DNA of 64,000 nt from Pseudomonas sp. FP2335 (GCF_030687535.1 NZ_CP117437.1:3431501-3495500); one strand, 5' to 3'; positions 8,109 to 17,731 are shown, numbered from the stretch's first letter. Made by a program: numbers and translations. The notes: generated from the sequence alone by a model not told the origin.

Positions 8109-8948
8109 ATGAATCAAGCGATGTTCATTGTGTGGCGCGAAAGCGTCGAGGCGCTGTTGGTGATCGGCATCCTGCAAGCCTGGATCAGCCGTCAGGCCGG
8201 TCATTCGCGCCTGGCGCGTTTCCTGTGGGCCGGGGTGCTGCTGGGGCTGCTCGGCTCCGCCGGTTTGGCCGGGCTGATGCTGTGGGCTGGCGAGACCATG
8301 AGCGGCGCCGAGGGCGAATGGCTGCAAGCGGCGCTCACACTGATCGCCAGCGGCTTGATGGTGCAGATGGTGTTCTGGATGCATCGCCACGCGCCCACCC
8401 TCAAACACCGCCTGGTGAGTGAAGCCGACCGGCGCCTGGCCAGTCACGGCGGCTGGGGGGTGCTGCTGTTGGCGCTGTTGGCGGTCAGCCGCGAAGGCAG
8501 TGAGACCGTGGTGTTTTTGTATGGTGCCGGTGCGCGCCTGCACGACGAGGCGCTGGGGTTGTTCGCCATCGGCGGCGTGCTCGGCCTGGTGCTGGCCGGG
8601 CTCACGGTGCTGCTGTTGCGCGGCAGCCGACGCTTCATTTCCTGGTCGGGATTTTTCGCCCTCAGCGAAGCCTTGCTGTTGCTGCTCGGCGGAGCCTTGC
8701 TGGTGGCAGCGGTGGACCGTATCAGCGGGCAACTGCTGGCCATGGACATGCCCGACTGGGTCTATGCGGCCTTTGGCGACAGCCGTTGGGACAGCAGCGC
8801 CTTGCTCAGTGACAGCCACGGCCTGGGCGCCTTGCTCGCCGATTTCGCTGGCTACCGCGCAGCGCCGAGCCTGATCACTGTGCTGGTGCTGCTCGGCTAC
8901 TGGCTGCTGGTGGGCGGCGGCCTGCGCCGGGCGCGGCGCGTAGCATGA
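8109..8948 (+). CDS. ftrC: Ftr1-family iron permease (FtrC type)
   Basis: A 279-residue, seven-helix inner-membrane protein of the Ftr1/EfeU oxidase-dependent iron transporter family. The two REXXE iron-coordination motifs are intact: RESVE at 10-14 and REGSE at 128-132. AGGAG supports ATG 8109. Its end overlaps the next gene by 4 nt (ATGA). It imports iron delivered by the two preceding periplasmic proteins. Confidence 0.9.
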   Translation: MNQAMFIVWRESVEALLVIGILQAWISRQAGHSRLARFLWAGVLLGLLGSAGLAGLMLWAGETMSGAEGEWLQAALTLIASGLMVQMVFWMHRHAPTLKHRLVSEADRRLASHGGWGVLLLALLAVSREGSETVVFLYGAGARLHDEALGLFAIGGVLGLVLAGLTVLLLRGSRRFISWSGFFALSEALLLLLGGALLVAAVDRISGQLLAMDMPDWVYAAFGDSRWDSSALLSDSHGLGALLADFAGYRAAPSLITVLVLLGYWLLVGGGLRRARRVA

Positions 8949-10291
8949 GCCGCCTGCAACAGTTGGGCGATGGCATGCGCCGTCACGCACGGTTGATCCG
9001 TGCCGTGCAATGGGCCGTGGTGCTGGTGTACGCCGCCCTGCTGGTGGTGCCGGCGCTGCTGCCACTGCCGGACAGCCAGGCGCGTGTGCTGGGCAACCTG
9101 ACGCTGCTGGCGCAGTTCGTGTTCTGGGGGATCTGGTGGCCGTTCGTGTTGCTGTCGATGGCGCTGTTCGGGCGCCTGTGGTGCGGCGTGCTGTGCCCGG
9201 AAGGTTCGCTGAGCGAATGGGCCAGCACCCACGGGCGCGGCCTCGGCATTCCGCGCTGGCTGCGCTGGGGCGGCTGGCCCACCGTGGGGTTTTGCCTGAC
9301 CACCGTCTACGGCCAACTCATCAGCGTGTATGACTACGCCCAGGCCGCGCTGTTGATCCTCGGCGGCTCGACCCTGGCCGCCGTGGTGGTCGGCTTGCTG
9401 TTCGTGCGCGGCAAGCGCGTGTGGTGCCGCTACCTGTGCCCGGTCAGCGGCGTGTTCGCCCTGCTCGCGCGCCTGGCGCCGGTGCACTTCGCGGTGGATG
9501 AACAACGTTGGAAAGCCAACACCGCACCGCGCCTGCCACTGCCCAACTGTGCGCCGCTCCTGGACATTCGTCGCCTGCAAGGCGCCAGCGATTGCCACGC
9601 TTGCGGGCGTTGCAGCGGCCAACGCGGCGCCGTGCAACTGATCGCCCGCTCTAGCAACCAGGAAATCCTCCAGGCCCCACGCCAACCGGCCAACCCCTGG
9701 GACGCACGCCTGCTGCTGTTCGGCGTGATCGGCCTGGCCATGGGCGCCTTCCAATGGACCGTCAGCCCCTGGTTCATCGCCCTCAAGCAATACCTCGCCG
9801 AATGCTTGATCAGCCGCGATTGGCTATGGCCGCTGCAAGACAACGCACCCTGGTGGCTACTCACCCACTACCCGCAACTCAACGACAGCTTCAGTTGGCT
9901 GGATGGTCTGTGCATCCTGCTGTACCTGGCGGGCAGTTCACTGCTATTCGGTGGCGGCGGCTGGCTGCTGTTGCGCCTGGCCGCGTATTTGGCGGGCGAT
10001 CGCGCACTGTTTCGGCCCCTGGCCCTGACCCTCACGCCCTTGGGTGGTGCGGGATTGTTTTTGGGATTGTCGGCGACCACGGTGAAATTGCTGCGCTACG
10101 AAGGATGGGTGCTGGCGTGGGTGCAACCATTGCGGGCGGGGATATTGCTGGCGGCGATAGGCTGGTGCCTGTGGTTGGCGTGGCAACAACTCAAGGGCCT
10201 GCCTCGCGGGCGGGCGTGGCTGTGTGTGCTGATGAGTACCGGGTTGATCGGTTATGGCTGGTGGCTGCAGTTCTGGGGCTGGGCCAGTTGA
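8945..10291 (+). CDS. ftrD: Membrane polyferredoxin of the iron-uptake operon (FtrD type)
   Basis: A 448-residue NapH/NosR-like polyferredoxin with about eight membrane segments and Cys motifs CGVLCPEGSL, CRYLCPVSG and a ferredoxin-like CHACGRC. FtrD-type proteins are thought to move electrons across the membrane to recycle the cupredoxin. It overlaps ftrC by 4 nt. Because NosR has related CxxxCP motifs this could be confused with nos genes, but it lacks the FMN domain and sits in the ftr operon. Confidence 0.8.
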   Translation: MSRLQQLGDGMRRHARLIRAVQWAVVLVYAALLVVPALLPLPDSQARVLGNLTLLAQFVFWGIWWPFVLLSMALFGRLWCGVLCPEGSLSEWASTHGRGLGIPRWLRWGGWPTVGFCLTTVYGQLISVYDYAQAALLILGGSTLAAVVVGLLFVRGKRVWCRYLCPVSGVFALLARLAPVHFAVDEQRWKANTAPRLPLPNCAPLLDIRRLQGASDCHACGRCSGQRGAVQLIARSSNQEILQAPRQPANPWDARLLLFGVIGLAMGAFQWTVSPWFIALKQYLAECLISRDWLWPLQDNAPWWLLTHYPQLNDSFSWLDGLCILLYLAGSSLLFGGGGWLLLRLAAYLAGDRALFRPLALTLTPLGGAGLFLGLSATTVKLLRYEGWVLAWVQPLRAGILLAAIGWCLWLAWQQLKGLPRGRAWLCVLMSTGLIGYGWWLQFWGWAS

Positions 10292-10309
10292 GTTAGGCAA
10301 ACCCAATGC

Positions 10310-10332
10310 GGGGAGGAGGCACGCCCCCTCCC
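10310..10332. terminator. Possible GC-rich hairpin between ftrD and the chemoreceptor
   Basis: GGGAGG and CCTCCC arms with a G/C-rich loop lie between two convergent genes and are followed by CACCTTTTCC. This may be a weak terminator or a REP fragment. Confidence 0.35.
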
Positions 10333-10350
10333 ACCTTTTCCAAACCCACT

Positions 10351-11970
10351 CTAGACCTTGAAGCGCGCCACCGTCTGGTGCAGCGCACTCGCCATCCCCG
10401 CCAGGTCATGGCCTGCCGTCTCGGTGTGCAACGCCCCTTGCAGCACCTGCTGCGACAAGCTGCGAATACCCACCAGATTGCGATCCACCTCCCGCGCCAC
10501 CAGCGCCTGTTCCTCGGTGGCACTGGCGATCATCAGGTTGCGCTCGTTGATCTGCGAGATCGACCGGGTGATTTCCTCCAGCGCCTCGCCCGAGCGTTGT
10601 GCCACGCCAAGCGTCGCCTGTACCCGTTCGCTGCTGCTGTGCATCGCCGCCACCGCATGTTCGGTGTCTTCGCGGATGTTGCCGATCATCTGCTCGATCT
10701 CCTGGGTCGAGGCCTGGGTGCGATGGGCCAGCGCGCGCACCTCATCGGCCACCACCGCAAAGCCACGTCCGGCATCGCCGGCGCGGGCGGCTTCGATGGC
10801 GGCGTTGAGGGCCAGCAGGTTGGTCTGGTCGGCAATGCTGCGGATCACTTCGAGCACGCCGCTGATGTCTTGCACACGTCCGGCCAGTTGCTGGATGCGC
10901 TCGGAGGTTTCCACCACGCCGGTGGCCAGGGTGTTGATCGACGCCACGGTCTCCTGGACCTGCGCCCGCCCACGCTGGGCAGTCTGCTCCGACAGGCGCG
11001 AAGCCTCGCTGGTGCTCACCGCATTGCGCGCCACTTCGTCCACCGCTGCCGTCATCTCGTTGACCGCCGTGGCCGCCTGTTCGATCTCCTGGCCCTGGGA
11101 CTGCAAGCTGCTGCTGGTCTGGCTGCTCACCGCGCTCAACTCTTCGGAGGAACTGGCCACGCCGTCCACCGACGCTGCAATGTGCCGCACCATCTGGTTA
11201 AGGTTCTGCTGCATCTGGTGCAGGTTGCGCATCACACTGCCCTCGGCACTATTGCCCACCGGCACGACGATGGTCAGGTCGCCCTGGGCAATATGGCTCA
11301 ACACCCGCGCCGCCTCATCCGGCTCGCCGCCCAATGGGCGAATAACGCTGCGGGTGACGATCACGGCCGCCGCGACCACCAGCGCCAGGCACAGCAGGAA
11401 CAGACCAAGCATGTTGCGCCGCGCCTCGTCATACAGGGTCTGCGCCGCCTGCTCGCGCTCGGCGAACAACCGCCCCTGCATCGCCATCAGCGCGTCCAGG
11501 CTCTTGAATACCTGCGCTTCGGCCGGCATCACCTGTTGCTTGAGCTGGGCCAGGCCCTGCTCGCGAGCGCCCTGCTTGATCAGCGCCTGCACCTGGGTGA
11601 AGGCGGCCACGTAAGTCTCGCGATGGGTTTTCAAGGTGGCGTAGGCGGCCTTGCCTTCGGCGCTGTCGAGCAGCGGTTCAAGGGTGGCAAACGCCTGGGT
11701 GATGCGCTGGCGCGTGGCGCCGATGGCCTCCTGGGCCTGCGGGTTGTCCTGGTCGATCAGCAAGTCGCGGGTGTTGCGCCCGTTATCGCGCACACCCGTG
11801 GCGATCACCATGATCGGTGCGATCCGCGGCCAGTCCTGCTGCACGATCTGCTCGGACTGCTGTTTGAGGGTTGCCAGGTCGTGCAAGGCGTAAAACACCA
11901 AGCCCACCAGGGCCAGCGGCGCAATCGCGAAGCCGATGACAATGCGTTGTGCCGTGGTTAACTGCGTCAT
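10351..11970 (-). CDS. Methyl-accepting chemotaxis protein
   Basis: A 539-residue chemoreceptor: N-terminal membrane helix (residues ~8-30), a periplasmic four-helix-bundle-type ligand domain (~31-190, with [15 protein letters not shown]), a second membrane helix (~192-214), HAMP, then the signalling domain with the conserved hairpin tip ([20 protein letters not shown]). It lacks a C-terminal methyl-enzyme tether. Start: AAGGA is 8 nt from the ATG at 11970, whereas the ATG at 11979 directly abuts it. Ligand unknown; its position next to anaerobic genes may be coincidental. Confidence 0.9.
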   Translation of the reverse strand: MTQLTTAQRIVIGFAIAPLALVGLVFYALHDLATLKQQSEQIVQQDWPRIAPIMVIATGVRDNGRNTRDLLIDQDNPQAQEAIGATRQRITQAFATLEPLLDSAEGKAAYATLKTHRETYVAAFTQVQALIKQGAREQGLAQLKQQVMPAEAQVFKSLDALMAMQGRLFAEREQAAQTLYDEARRNMLGLFLLCLALVVAAAVIVTRSVIRPLGGEPDEAARVLSHIAQGDLTIVVPVGNSAEGSVMRNLHQMQQNLNQMVRHIAASVDGVASSSEELSAVSSQTSSSLQSQGQEIEQAATAVNEMTAAVDEVARNAVSTSEASRLSEQTAQRGRAQVQETVASINTLATGVVETSERIQQLAGRVQDISGVLEVIRSIADQTNLLALNAAIEAARAGDAGRGFAVVADEVRALAHRTQASTQEIEQMIGNIREDTEHAVAAMHSSSERVQATLGVAQRSGEALEEITRSISQINERNLMIASATEEQALVAREVDRNLVGIRSLSQQVLQGALHTETAGHDLAGMASALHQTVARFKV

Positions 11971-12014
11971 TCTGAACATTCCTTGATGAACACCTGCCCA
12001 CCATGGGCAGCATC

Positions 12015-12048
12015 TGTAAAAAGCCGGTTGAGGGTGCTGGTCACCCTC
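12015..12048 (-). terminator. Probable terminator of the nrd operon
   Basis: Read leftward, GAGGGTG-ACCAG-CACCCTC overlaps the nrdG stop and is followed within a few bases by GGCTTTTTAC. The stem is perfect (7 bp), the U tract short and slightly delayed. A second hairpin (CTGCCCA/TGGGCAG, 11994-12010) follows in the leader of the chemoreceptor gene. Confidence 0.35.
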
Positions 12049-12736
12049 GCAATACAAAAGCGGGAAACAACTCGCGGATACGCCCCCACAACTCCGGTAA
12101 CCGCACCTGCAGCGGCGAACTCGGCAGTTGCGTATCGAGCATGCTGGCGGTCCGCACCATCTGCACGGCAAAGCGCTGCACACCTGCGGCTTGCAAACGC
12201 TGGGCCAGCAGCAGCAGGCGTGCGGGATCGATCAAGTGCCAATGCACGGTGGTGCGGCACTCGTAATCCACGCCACTGGCGAGCAAGGTGTCGAGGCTGC
12301 GCCAATTGGCGGCGCCGCTGCCCTTGACCTGGGTCACCGACTGGCAGTCCTCGGCCAGCGCCTTGACGTCAAACCCGACCCAATCGGCATGCCGCAACGC
12401 ATTGGCAAAGCCTGCCGGCTTGATCCCCGCGCTGTGCAAACCAATGCGAAAACCCAGCGCGCGCACTTCATCCATGGCCGCCGGCAAGCCTTCCTGCAAG
12501 GTCGGTTCGCCGCCGCTGAATACCACCGCGTCGAGCAGGTCCTGGCGGCGCTGCAGAAACAGCAACACCCGGCGCCAATCAATCTCCGTGCTGGCGCGCG
12601 GCGGGATCAGGTCCGGGTTGTGGCAGTAACGACAACGCCAGGCACAGCCCTGGCAGAACAGCACGCAGGCGAGCATGCCGGGGTAGTCGAGGGTGGTCAG
12701 GGGCACCAGGCCCCCGACCCGTAGCGCTCGACTCAT
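12041..12736 (-). CDS. nrdG: Anaerobic ribonucleotide reductase activase NrdG
   Basis: A 231-residue radical-SAM activase that uses SAM and a 4Fe-4S cluster to form the glycyl radical on class III ribonucleotide reductase. The cluster motif CX3CX2C is CAWRCRYC (residues 32-39), followed by HNPDLI and the SAM-binding FSGGEPTLQ. The length and lack of extra Fe-S clusters place it with the short NrdG/PflA-like activases of proteobacteria. Its ATG overlaps the stop of the small glycyl-radical gene by 4 nt, coupling the two. Confidence 0.9.
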   Translation of the reverse strand: MSRALRVGGLVPLTTLDYPGMLACVLFCQGCAWRCRYCHNPDLIPPRASTEIDWRRVLLFLQRRQDLLDAVVFSGGEPTLQEGLPAAMDEVRALGFRIGLHSAGIKPAGFANALRHADWVGFDVKALAEDCQSVTQVKGSGAANWRSLDTLLASGVDYECRTTVHWHLIDPARLLLLAQRLQAAGVQRFAVQMVRTASMLDTQLPSSPLQVRLPELWGRIRELFPAFVLRG

Positions 12737-12888
12737 TGGCGCCCGGCCGCAGCGGCCGTTTCGGTAAAGTGCACACGCTCCTGGTGCTCGGATTGCTTGC
12801 CGGGGTTGAACGCCGAGACTGGCCGGTGATAACCCATCACCCGGGTCCAGACTTCGCAGCGCTGACGTTGTGGCTGGGTTGCTTGCAT
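12733..12888 (-). CDS. Separate glycyl-radical tail of anaerobic ribonucleotide reductase
   Basis: A 51-residue protein containing CEVWTRVMGYHRPVSAFN and GKQSEHQER. This corresponds to the C-terminal glycyl-radical loop that in most class III reductases is fused to NrdD; the radical Gly is the G of RVMGYH. It has its own AAGGAGAG site before the ATG (12886-12888) and is 28 nt downstream of the nrdD stop in a different frame, so it is expressed as an independent polypeptide rather than by readthrough. It overlaps nrdG. Function (complementing the truncated NrdD in trans) is inferred. Confidence 0.8.
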   Translation of the reverse strand: MQATQPQRQRCEVWTRVMGYHRPVSAFNPGKQSEHQERVHFTETAAAAGRQ

Positions 12889-12916
12889 AGTGACTCTCCT
12901 TGGGGTTGAAAAAAGC

Positions 12917-14911
12917 TTATCGGGCCGCGGCCAGGACCTCGTCGCACTTGGGGCAGAACTCATGTTCGCCCGCCAGGTAGCCGTGCACCGGGCAGATCGA
13001 AAACGTCGGCGTGACCGTCAGGTACGGCAGGCGGAAACGCCCCAGCGCCTTGCGCACCAACTGCTTGCAGGCCTGGGTCGAGGAAATCTGCTCGGCCATG
13101 TACAGGTGCAACACGGTGCCGCCGGTGTATTTGCATTGCAGTTCGTCTTGCAGCTCCAGGGCTTCGAACGGGTCCTGGGTGAAGCCCACCGGCAATTGCG
13201 AGGAGTTGGTGTAGTACGGCGCGACCGCGCTGCCCGCTTGCAGGATCTGCGGATAGCGCTTGCGGTCTTCCTTGGCGAAACGGTAGGTGGTGCCTTCCGC
13301 CGGGGTCGCTTCGAGGTTGTAGAGGTGGCCGGTTTCTTCCTGGAACCGCAGCAAGGTGGCGCGCACGTGGTCAAGCAGCTTGAGCGCGAATTCGCGGCCC
13401 TGGGCGGTGTGCATGCCCTGCTCGTCGTCGCTGAAATTGCGCAGCATCTCGTGCATGCCGTTGAGGCCGATGGTCGAGAAGTGATTGCGCAGCGTGCCCA
13501 GGTAACGCTTGGTGTAGGGGTAGAGCCCGGCGTCCATATGGTGCTGGATCACCTTGCGCTTGACCTCCAGGCTTTCCATCGCCAGTTCCATCAGGTTGTC
13601 CAGGCGTTGCAACAAGCCCGAGGTATTGCCCTTGAACAGATAGCCCAGGCGCGCGCAGTTGATCGTCACCACGCCGAGGCTGCCGGTCTGCTCCGCCGAA
13701 CCGAACAGGCCACCGCCGCGCTTGAGCAATTCGCGCACGTCCAGTTGCAGGCGGCAGCACATCGAGCGCACCTGATTGGGTTGCATATCGGAATTGAGGA
13801 AGTTCTGGAAATACGGCAAGCCATAGCGCGCCGTCATCTCGAACAGGCGGTCGGCGTTGGGGCTGTCCCAGGGGAAATCGTGGGTGATGTTGTAGGTCGG
13901 AATCGGGAAGGTGAACACCCGGCCCTTGGCGTCCCCGGCCTGCATCACTTCGATGTAGGCACGGTTGATCAACTCCATTTCGGCGTGCAGGTCGCCATAG
14001 GCGAACGGCATTTCCTCACCGCCGATCACCGGAACTTGCTCGCGCAGGTCTTCAGGGCACACCCAGTCGAAGGTCAGGTTGGTAAATGGCGTCTGGGTGC
14101 CCCAGCGCGACGGCACGTTGAGGTTGTAGATGAACTCTTGCAACGCCTGGCGTACTTCGGGGTAGCTCAACTGATCCTTGCGCACATAGGGCGCCAGGTA
14201 AGTATCGAACGAGCTGAACGCCTGGGCCCCGGCCCACTCGTTTTGCAGGGTGCCGAGGAAGTTGACCATCTGCCCCAGGGCGCTGCTCAAGTGCTTCGGC
14301 GGCCCCGCCTCGACCCGGCCCGGCACGCCGTTGAGGCCTTCATGCAACAACGAGCGCAGCGACCAGCCGGCGCAATAACCGGCGAGCATGTCCAGGTCAT
14401 GGATATGCAGGTCGGCCTCGCGATGCGCACGGCCGATCGCCTCGCTGTAGACCTCATCCAGCCAGTAATTGGCGGTGACCTTGCCCGCCACATTCAGCAC
14501 CAGCCCACCGAGGGAATAGCCCTGGTTGGCATTCGCCTGCACGCGCCAGTCTTCACGGTCGAGGTATTCGTTCATCGACGTGGCGACTTCCACCAGGGTC
14601 TTGCGATCGCGGCGCAAGCGGCCGTGCTGCTCGCGGTAGACGATGTAGGCGCGCATCGACAGGAAGTAACCGGCGTCCATCAATACACGTTCGACGCTGT
14701 CCTGGATTTGTTCCACGTCCAGCCGTTCGATCCCCCGCAGCCGAGCCAGCACCGCGCCCAGCAACACGTCGACTTCGGCGGCCTGGTACTCAGCGGTGGC
14801 GTTGCCGGCGGCGATCAGGGCTTGGCGGATTTTTTCGGCGTCGAAGGGGGCCAGGGTGCCGTCGCGCTTGTAGAGATGGGTGCTGGCCAGCGGGGTGAGA
14901 GCGGTTTGCAT
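12917..14911 (-). CDS. nrdD: Anaerobic ribonucleoside-triphosphate reductase NrdD (lacks its glycyl-radical tail)
   Basis: A 664-residue class III reductase that makes dNTPs without oxygen. It has an N-terminal ATP-cone (LYKRDGTLAPFDAEKIRQA, residues ~14-100), the ten-stranded barrel and a C-terminal zinc-type region CPVHGY...FCPKC. It stops at EVLAAAR, before the RVMGY glycyl-radical segment that follows in typical NrdD; that segment is in the next small gene. The start ATG 14911 follows a GGAG. An ANR/DNR box lies 88 bp upstream, with a TAATAT -10-like hexamer (14971-14976) at a proper distance, so anaerobic induction is likely. Confidence 0.9.
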   Translation of the reverse strand: MQTALTPLASTHLYKRDGTLAPFDAEKIRQALIAAGNATAEYQAAEVDVLLGAVLARLRGIERLDVEQIQDSVERVLMDAGYFLSMRAYIVYREQHGRLRRDRKTLVEVATSMNEYLDREDWRVQANANQGYSLGGLVLNVAGKVTANYWLDEVYSEAIGRAHREADLHIHDLDMLAGYCAGWSLRSLLHEGLNGVPGRVEAGPPKHLSSALGQMVNFLGTLQNEWAGAQAFSSFDTYLAPYVRKDQLSYPEVRQALQEFIYNLNVPSRWGTQTPFTNLTFDWVCPEDLREQVPVIGGEEMPFAYGDLHAEMELINRAYIEVMQAGDAKGRVFTFPIPTYNITHDFPWDSPNADRLFEMTARYGLPYFQNFLNSDMQPNQVRSMCCRLQLDVRELLKRGGGLFGSAEQTGSLGVVTINCARLGYLFKGNTSGLLQRLDNLMELAMESLEVKRKVIQHHMDAGLYPYTKRYLGTLRNHFSTIGLNGMHEMLRNFSDDEQGMHTAQGREFALKLLDHVRATLLRFQEETGHLYNLEATPAEGTTYRFAKEDRKRYPQILQAGSAVAPYYTNSSQLPVGFTQDPFEALELQDELQCKYTGGTVLHLYMAEQISSTQACKQLVRKALGRFRLPYLTVTPTFSICPVHGYLAGEHEFCPKCDEVLAAAR

Positions 14912-14998
14912 TGGGAGGCTCCAGACACTACATATAGATAATTTTGATTCTTTTGACACAACATGCAGTGATATTACGGAGGTTGGTTTGGGCGGCCA

Positions 14999-15012
14999 TT
15001 GATCGGGGTCAA
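14999..15012. promoter_or_regulatory. ANR/DNR box upstream of nrdD
   Basis: TTGATCGGGGTCAA matches TTGAT-N4-(A/G)TCAA. Its centre is about 32 bp from a TAATAT hexamer, giving the -41.5 geometry of a class II FNR-type promoter for nrdD. Confidence 0.8.
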
Positions 15013-15041
15013 GTTTTTTCAGATCGTGCCCGTAACCATTC

Positions 15042-15139
15042 CTTCGGTAATGGCGGCAGTTCCACCAGATACAGGGAGACCCGCTCCCACAATTTTGAAC
15101 CGCACATACCGGCCGGCTCTCAGGCCGCCATTACCGAAG
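15042..15139. repeat. 98-bp element bounded by a perfect 16-bp inverted repeat
   Basis: CTTCGGTAATGGCGGC (15042-15057) and its exact reverse complement (15124-15139) bracket a 66-bp interior that contains GGGAG-ACCCG-CTCCC, reminiscent of the REP hairpins elsewhere in the window. It lies between the nrdD box and the moaA end. It could be a REPIN-like or MITE-like element and may also terminate moaA transcription. Confidence 0.55.
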
Positions 15140-15161
15140 CAACGGATACGGACCCCCTTCA

Positions 15162-16148
15162 TCACCCCCCACTCATATTCATAAATCGCACCACCTGCAC
15201 CTCCCCCGCCCCGGTGAAATCATGGCGCAACGGCTTACCCCGCAACGCCTTGTGCAACGCCTCGATCAGCGGTTGATCGTCCAGTGGATAGCGCCTGAGC
15301 AACCCACGCAGATCCAACGCATCCTCCTGCCCCAGGCACAACAACAAACGCCCCTCCACCGTCATGCGTACCCGGTTGCAGCTGCCGCAAAAGTTGTGCG
15401 AGTTCGGCGAGATAAACCCGATGCGCGTGCCCGGATGCCGTGCCAGACGCACATAACGCGCCGGGCCGCCGCTGCTCTCGGCGCTGTCGAGCAGCTCATA
15501 GTCCCGGGCGATCACGGCGCGCACCTCGTCACTGGGGCAAAACGTCTCGCCCCGCGAACGGCCCACATCGCCCAGGGGCATTTCCTCGATAAAGCTGATG
15601 TCGATGCCCTGCTCGATCGCATAACGCGCCAACGCCGGCACCTCGTCGAAGTTGCGCCCTTTCATCACCACGCAGTTGAGCTTGACCCGCTCGAACCCCG
15701 CCGCGCTGGCCGCTTCGATGCCGCCCAGCACCTGGTGCAAATCACCGTTGCGCGTGATCGCGCGAAACCGCTCGGGATCAAGGCTGTCAAGGCTGATATT
15801 CATGCGCTTGACCCCCGCCGCCGCCAACGGCCGCGCCAACCGCACCAACTGCGAGCCGTTGCTGGTCATCACCAGCTCGCGCAAACCGGGCAGCGCAGCG
15901 ATGTTGCGACACAGCTCGACAATGCCCGGACGGATCAGCGGCTCACCGCCGGTGAGGCGGATCTTGCGCACGCCCTGCCCCACAAACAGCGCGGCCAGGC
16001 GTTGCAGTTCTTCCAGGCTCAGTACCTGCTGGCGTGGCAGAAAGGTCATGGTTTTCGCCATGCAGTACACACAGCGAAAATCACAACGGTCGGTCACCGA
16101 CAGGCGCAGGTAGTCAATCGAACGGCCGAGCCCATCCACCAGGCTCAT
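15162..16148 (-). CDS. moaA: GTP 3',8-cyclase MoaA (nar-linked copy)
   Basis: A 328-residue radical-SAM enzyme for the first step of molybdenum cofactor synthesis. The N-terminal cluster motif is CDFRCVYC (residues 22-29), RLTGGEPL is the SAM segment, the C-terminal cluster ligands are in [10 protein letters not shown] and LCLGQ, and the protein ends in the GG pair needed for activity (NMSGG). It is the last gene of the nar operon, one base after the isomerase stop. It likely supplies extra cofactor for NarG. Confidence 0.92.
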   Translation of the reverse strand: MSLVDGLGRSIDYLRLSVTDRCDFRCVYCMAKTMTFLPRQQVLSLEELQRLAALFVGQGVRKIRLTGGEPLIRPGIVELCRNIAALPGLRELVMTSNGSQLVRLARPLAAAGVKRMNISLDSLDPERFRAITRNGDLHQVLGGIEAASAAGFERVKLNCVVMKGRNFDEVPALARYAIEQGIDISFIEEMPLGDVGRSRGETFCPSDEVRAVIARDYELLDSAESSGGPARYVRLARHPGTRIGFISPNSHNFCGSCNRVRMTVEGRLLLCLGQEDALDLRGLLRRYPLDDQPLIEALHKALRGKPLRHDFTGAGEVQVVRFMNMSGG

Positions 16149-16149
16149 A

Positions 16150-17040
16150 TCACTGCACCAACGGCGAGTCGGCGCCCTGCAAGGCGAGGCCACGGATGTC
16201 CGCCGCGCCAATCAGGGTTTGCAGGTACTGCACCAGCGCCTTCTGCCACACGCCCTGCTGCAACTGGGTGCGGATCGCGCCAGCCACCGCTTCATAGGGC
16301 AACGGCTGGCCTTCGACGCGCTGGTCGATGCTGATCACGTGCCAGCCGTAGCGGCTTTCCAGGGGTTTGTCGGCCAGCCCCGGGGCCAGCGTGAACAGTT
16401 GCCGCTCCAGTTCCGGCACGGTCTGGCCCTTGCTGATCTGGCCCAACGAACCGCCCTGGGCCTTGGATGGGCACGCCGAGTACTTGAGGGCCAACTCGGC
16501 GAAACTGCCAGGCTCCTGGGTCAGGCTCAGCAGCAGGATTTCGGCCTGTACATGGGCCATCTGCCGCGCTTCGGCATCGTCCGGCGCGCATTCGAGCAGG
16601 ATGTGCCGCACCGCCAGCAACGGCGCGCTGTGGAAGCGCCCGCGATTGCTTTCGAAGTAATGCAGGCAGGTCGCTTCATCACACTGCGGCACGCTGATTT
16701 CACGCTCCAGCAGCAAACGCGTAGCCGCTTCCTCTTCGTTCTCGCCGGGGCCGATGTCCATGGCCAGGCCGAGTTCGGCAATGCGCTGCTGCAACAGCTC
16801 GCGGATCACCAACGCCCGGGCGGCCAGGTACACCGCCGATTCACGGCTCTCGGCCGGGTGGTATTGCAACTCCAGGGCCATCGCCTCGGGCGTGATGGGC
16901 ACACCGTTGACGCTGACGATCGGCCATTCCTGTTCACTGCTGGCGATCAATTCAGGTGCCGCTGGCACCACCTCCACTTGAGGTTCCGGCGCTGGCGCCG
17001 ACGACCCACAACCCCCGCCACATCCGCATCCTGTTGTCAT
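16150..17040 (-). CDS. Parvulin-type peptidyl-prolyl isomerase of the nar operon
   Basis: A 296-residue protein with a Cys/Gly-rich N-terminus ([12 protein letters not shown]), a SurA/NifM-like helical region, and a parvulin rotamase domain (residues ~145-240: [49 protein letters not shown]). It lacks a signal peptide, so it is probably cytoplasmic and may assist NarGHJI assembly, by analogy with NifM; the nar-specific role is inference. The same gene stands at this place in other Pseudomonas nar operons. It is spaced 10 nt from narI. Confidence 0.85.
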   Translation of the reverse strand: MTTGCGCGGGCGSSAPAPEPQVEVVPAAPELIASSEQEWPIVSVNGVPITPEAMALELQYHPAESRESAVYLAARALVIRELLQQRIAELGLAMDIGPGENEEEAATRLLLEREISVPQCDEATCLHYFESNRGRFHSAPLLAVRHILLECAPDDAEARQMAHVQAEILLLSLTQEPGSFAELALKYSACPSKAQGGSLGQISKGQTVPELERQLFTLAPGLADKPLESRYGWHVISIDQRVEGQPLPYEAVAGAIRTQLQQGVWQKALVQYLQTLIGAADIRGLALQGADSPLVQ

Positions 17041-17050
17041 GACCGTCTCC

Positions 17051-17731
17051 TCACGCCTTCTGCCGTACGATTTGATAACGCCGTCCCAGGTACCAGATCG
17101 GTGCGCTGACCACGTGCACCAAGCGGGTAAACGGGAACAGCACGAACAAGGTCAGGCCCAGCGCCACGTGGGCCTTGTAGATCAGCGACACCGGCGCAAT
17201 CGACGCCGCCGCTTCCACCGGCCGCAGCAGCACCACGTTCTGCGCCCAGTCGGCGAGCATCACCATCACCGAGCCGTCCATATGGCCAGTGGAGGCGACG
17301 ATGGTCAGCAAGCCCAGCAGCAACTGCGCGAGCAGCACCAGCAGGATCAGGATGTCCGACGCACTCGACGTCGCCCGCACCCGTGGATCACCTAGGCGCC
17401 GCTTGACCAGCATCAACAAGCCCACCAGGCACAGCAGGCCGAAAAACCCACCGGAGACCATCGCCAGCAGTTGCTTGTGCTCGGTGCTGATCACGTGGTG
17501 ATACACCGACGCCGGGGTGAGTAGGCCGACAAAATGCCCGGCCAGCACAAACAGCACGCCGACATGGAACAGGTTGCTCGCCACACGCATGCCACGGTTG
17601 CTCAGCATCTGGCTGGAACCGGCCTTCCAGGTGTACTGCGACAGGTCAAACCGCGCCCAACTGCCCAACAGGCAGATCGCCAGGGCGACATAGGGATAGA
17701 TCCCGAATACCAGCAAATTCCACTTAGACAT
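17051..17731 (-). CDS. narI: Nitrate reductase gamma subunit NarI
   Basis: A 226-residue, five-helix membrane cytochrome b that takes electrons from quinol and passes them to NarH; it anchors NarGH on the cytoplasmic face. It begins MSKWNLLVFGIYPYVALAICL and carries the paired heme-ligand histidines in helices 2 and 5 (LFHVGVLFVLAGHFVG, KAHVALGL...RLVHVVSAP). The ATG overlaps the narJ end by 8 nt. Confidence 0.95.
   Translation of the reverse strand: MSKWNLLVFGIYPYVALAICLLGSWARFDLSQYTWKAGSSQMLSNRGMRVASNLFHVGVLFVLAGHFVGLLTPASVYHHVISTEHKQLLAMVSGGFFGLLCLVGLLMLVKRRLGDPRVRATSSASDILILLVLLAQLLLGLLTIVASTGHMDGSVMVMLADWAQNVVLLRPVEAAASIAPVSLIYKAHVALGLTLFVLFPFTRLVHVVSAPIWYLGRRYQIVRQKA

Noticed and set aside
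8945..10291. ftrD as a second NosR/NapH
   Set aside because: It lacks the NosR FMN domain and is the last, overlapping gene of the ftrABCD operon.
12889..12916. Programmed frameshift or readthrough joining nrdD to its glycyl-radical tail
   Set aside because: The small gene has its own strong Shine-Dalgarno and ATG after the nrdD stop, so separate translation is simpler.
12890..14941. A 680-codon frame antisense to nrdD
   Set aside because: Shadow frame; nrdD is unmistakable on the other strand.
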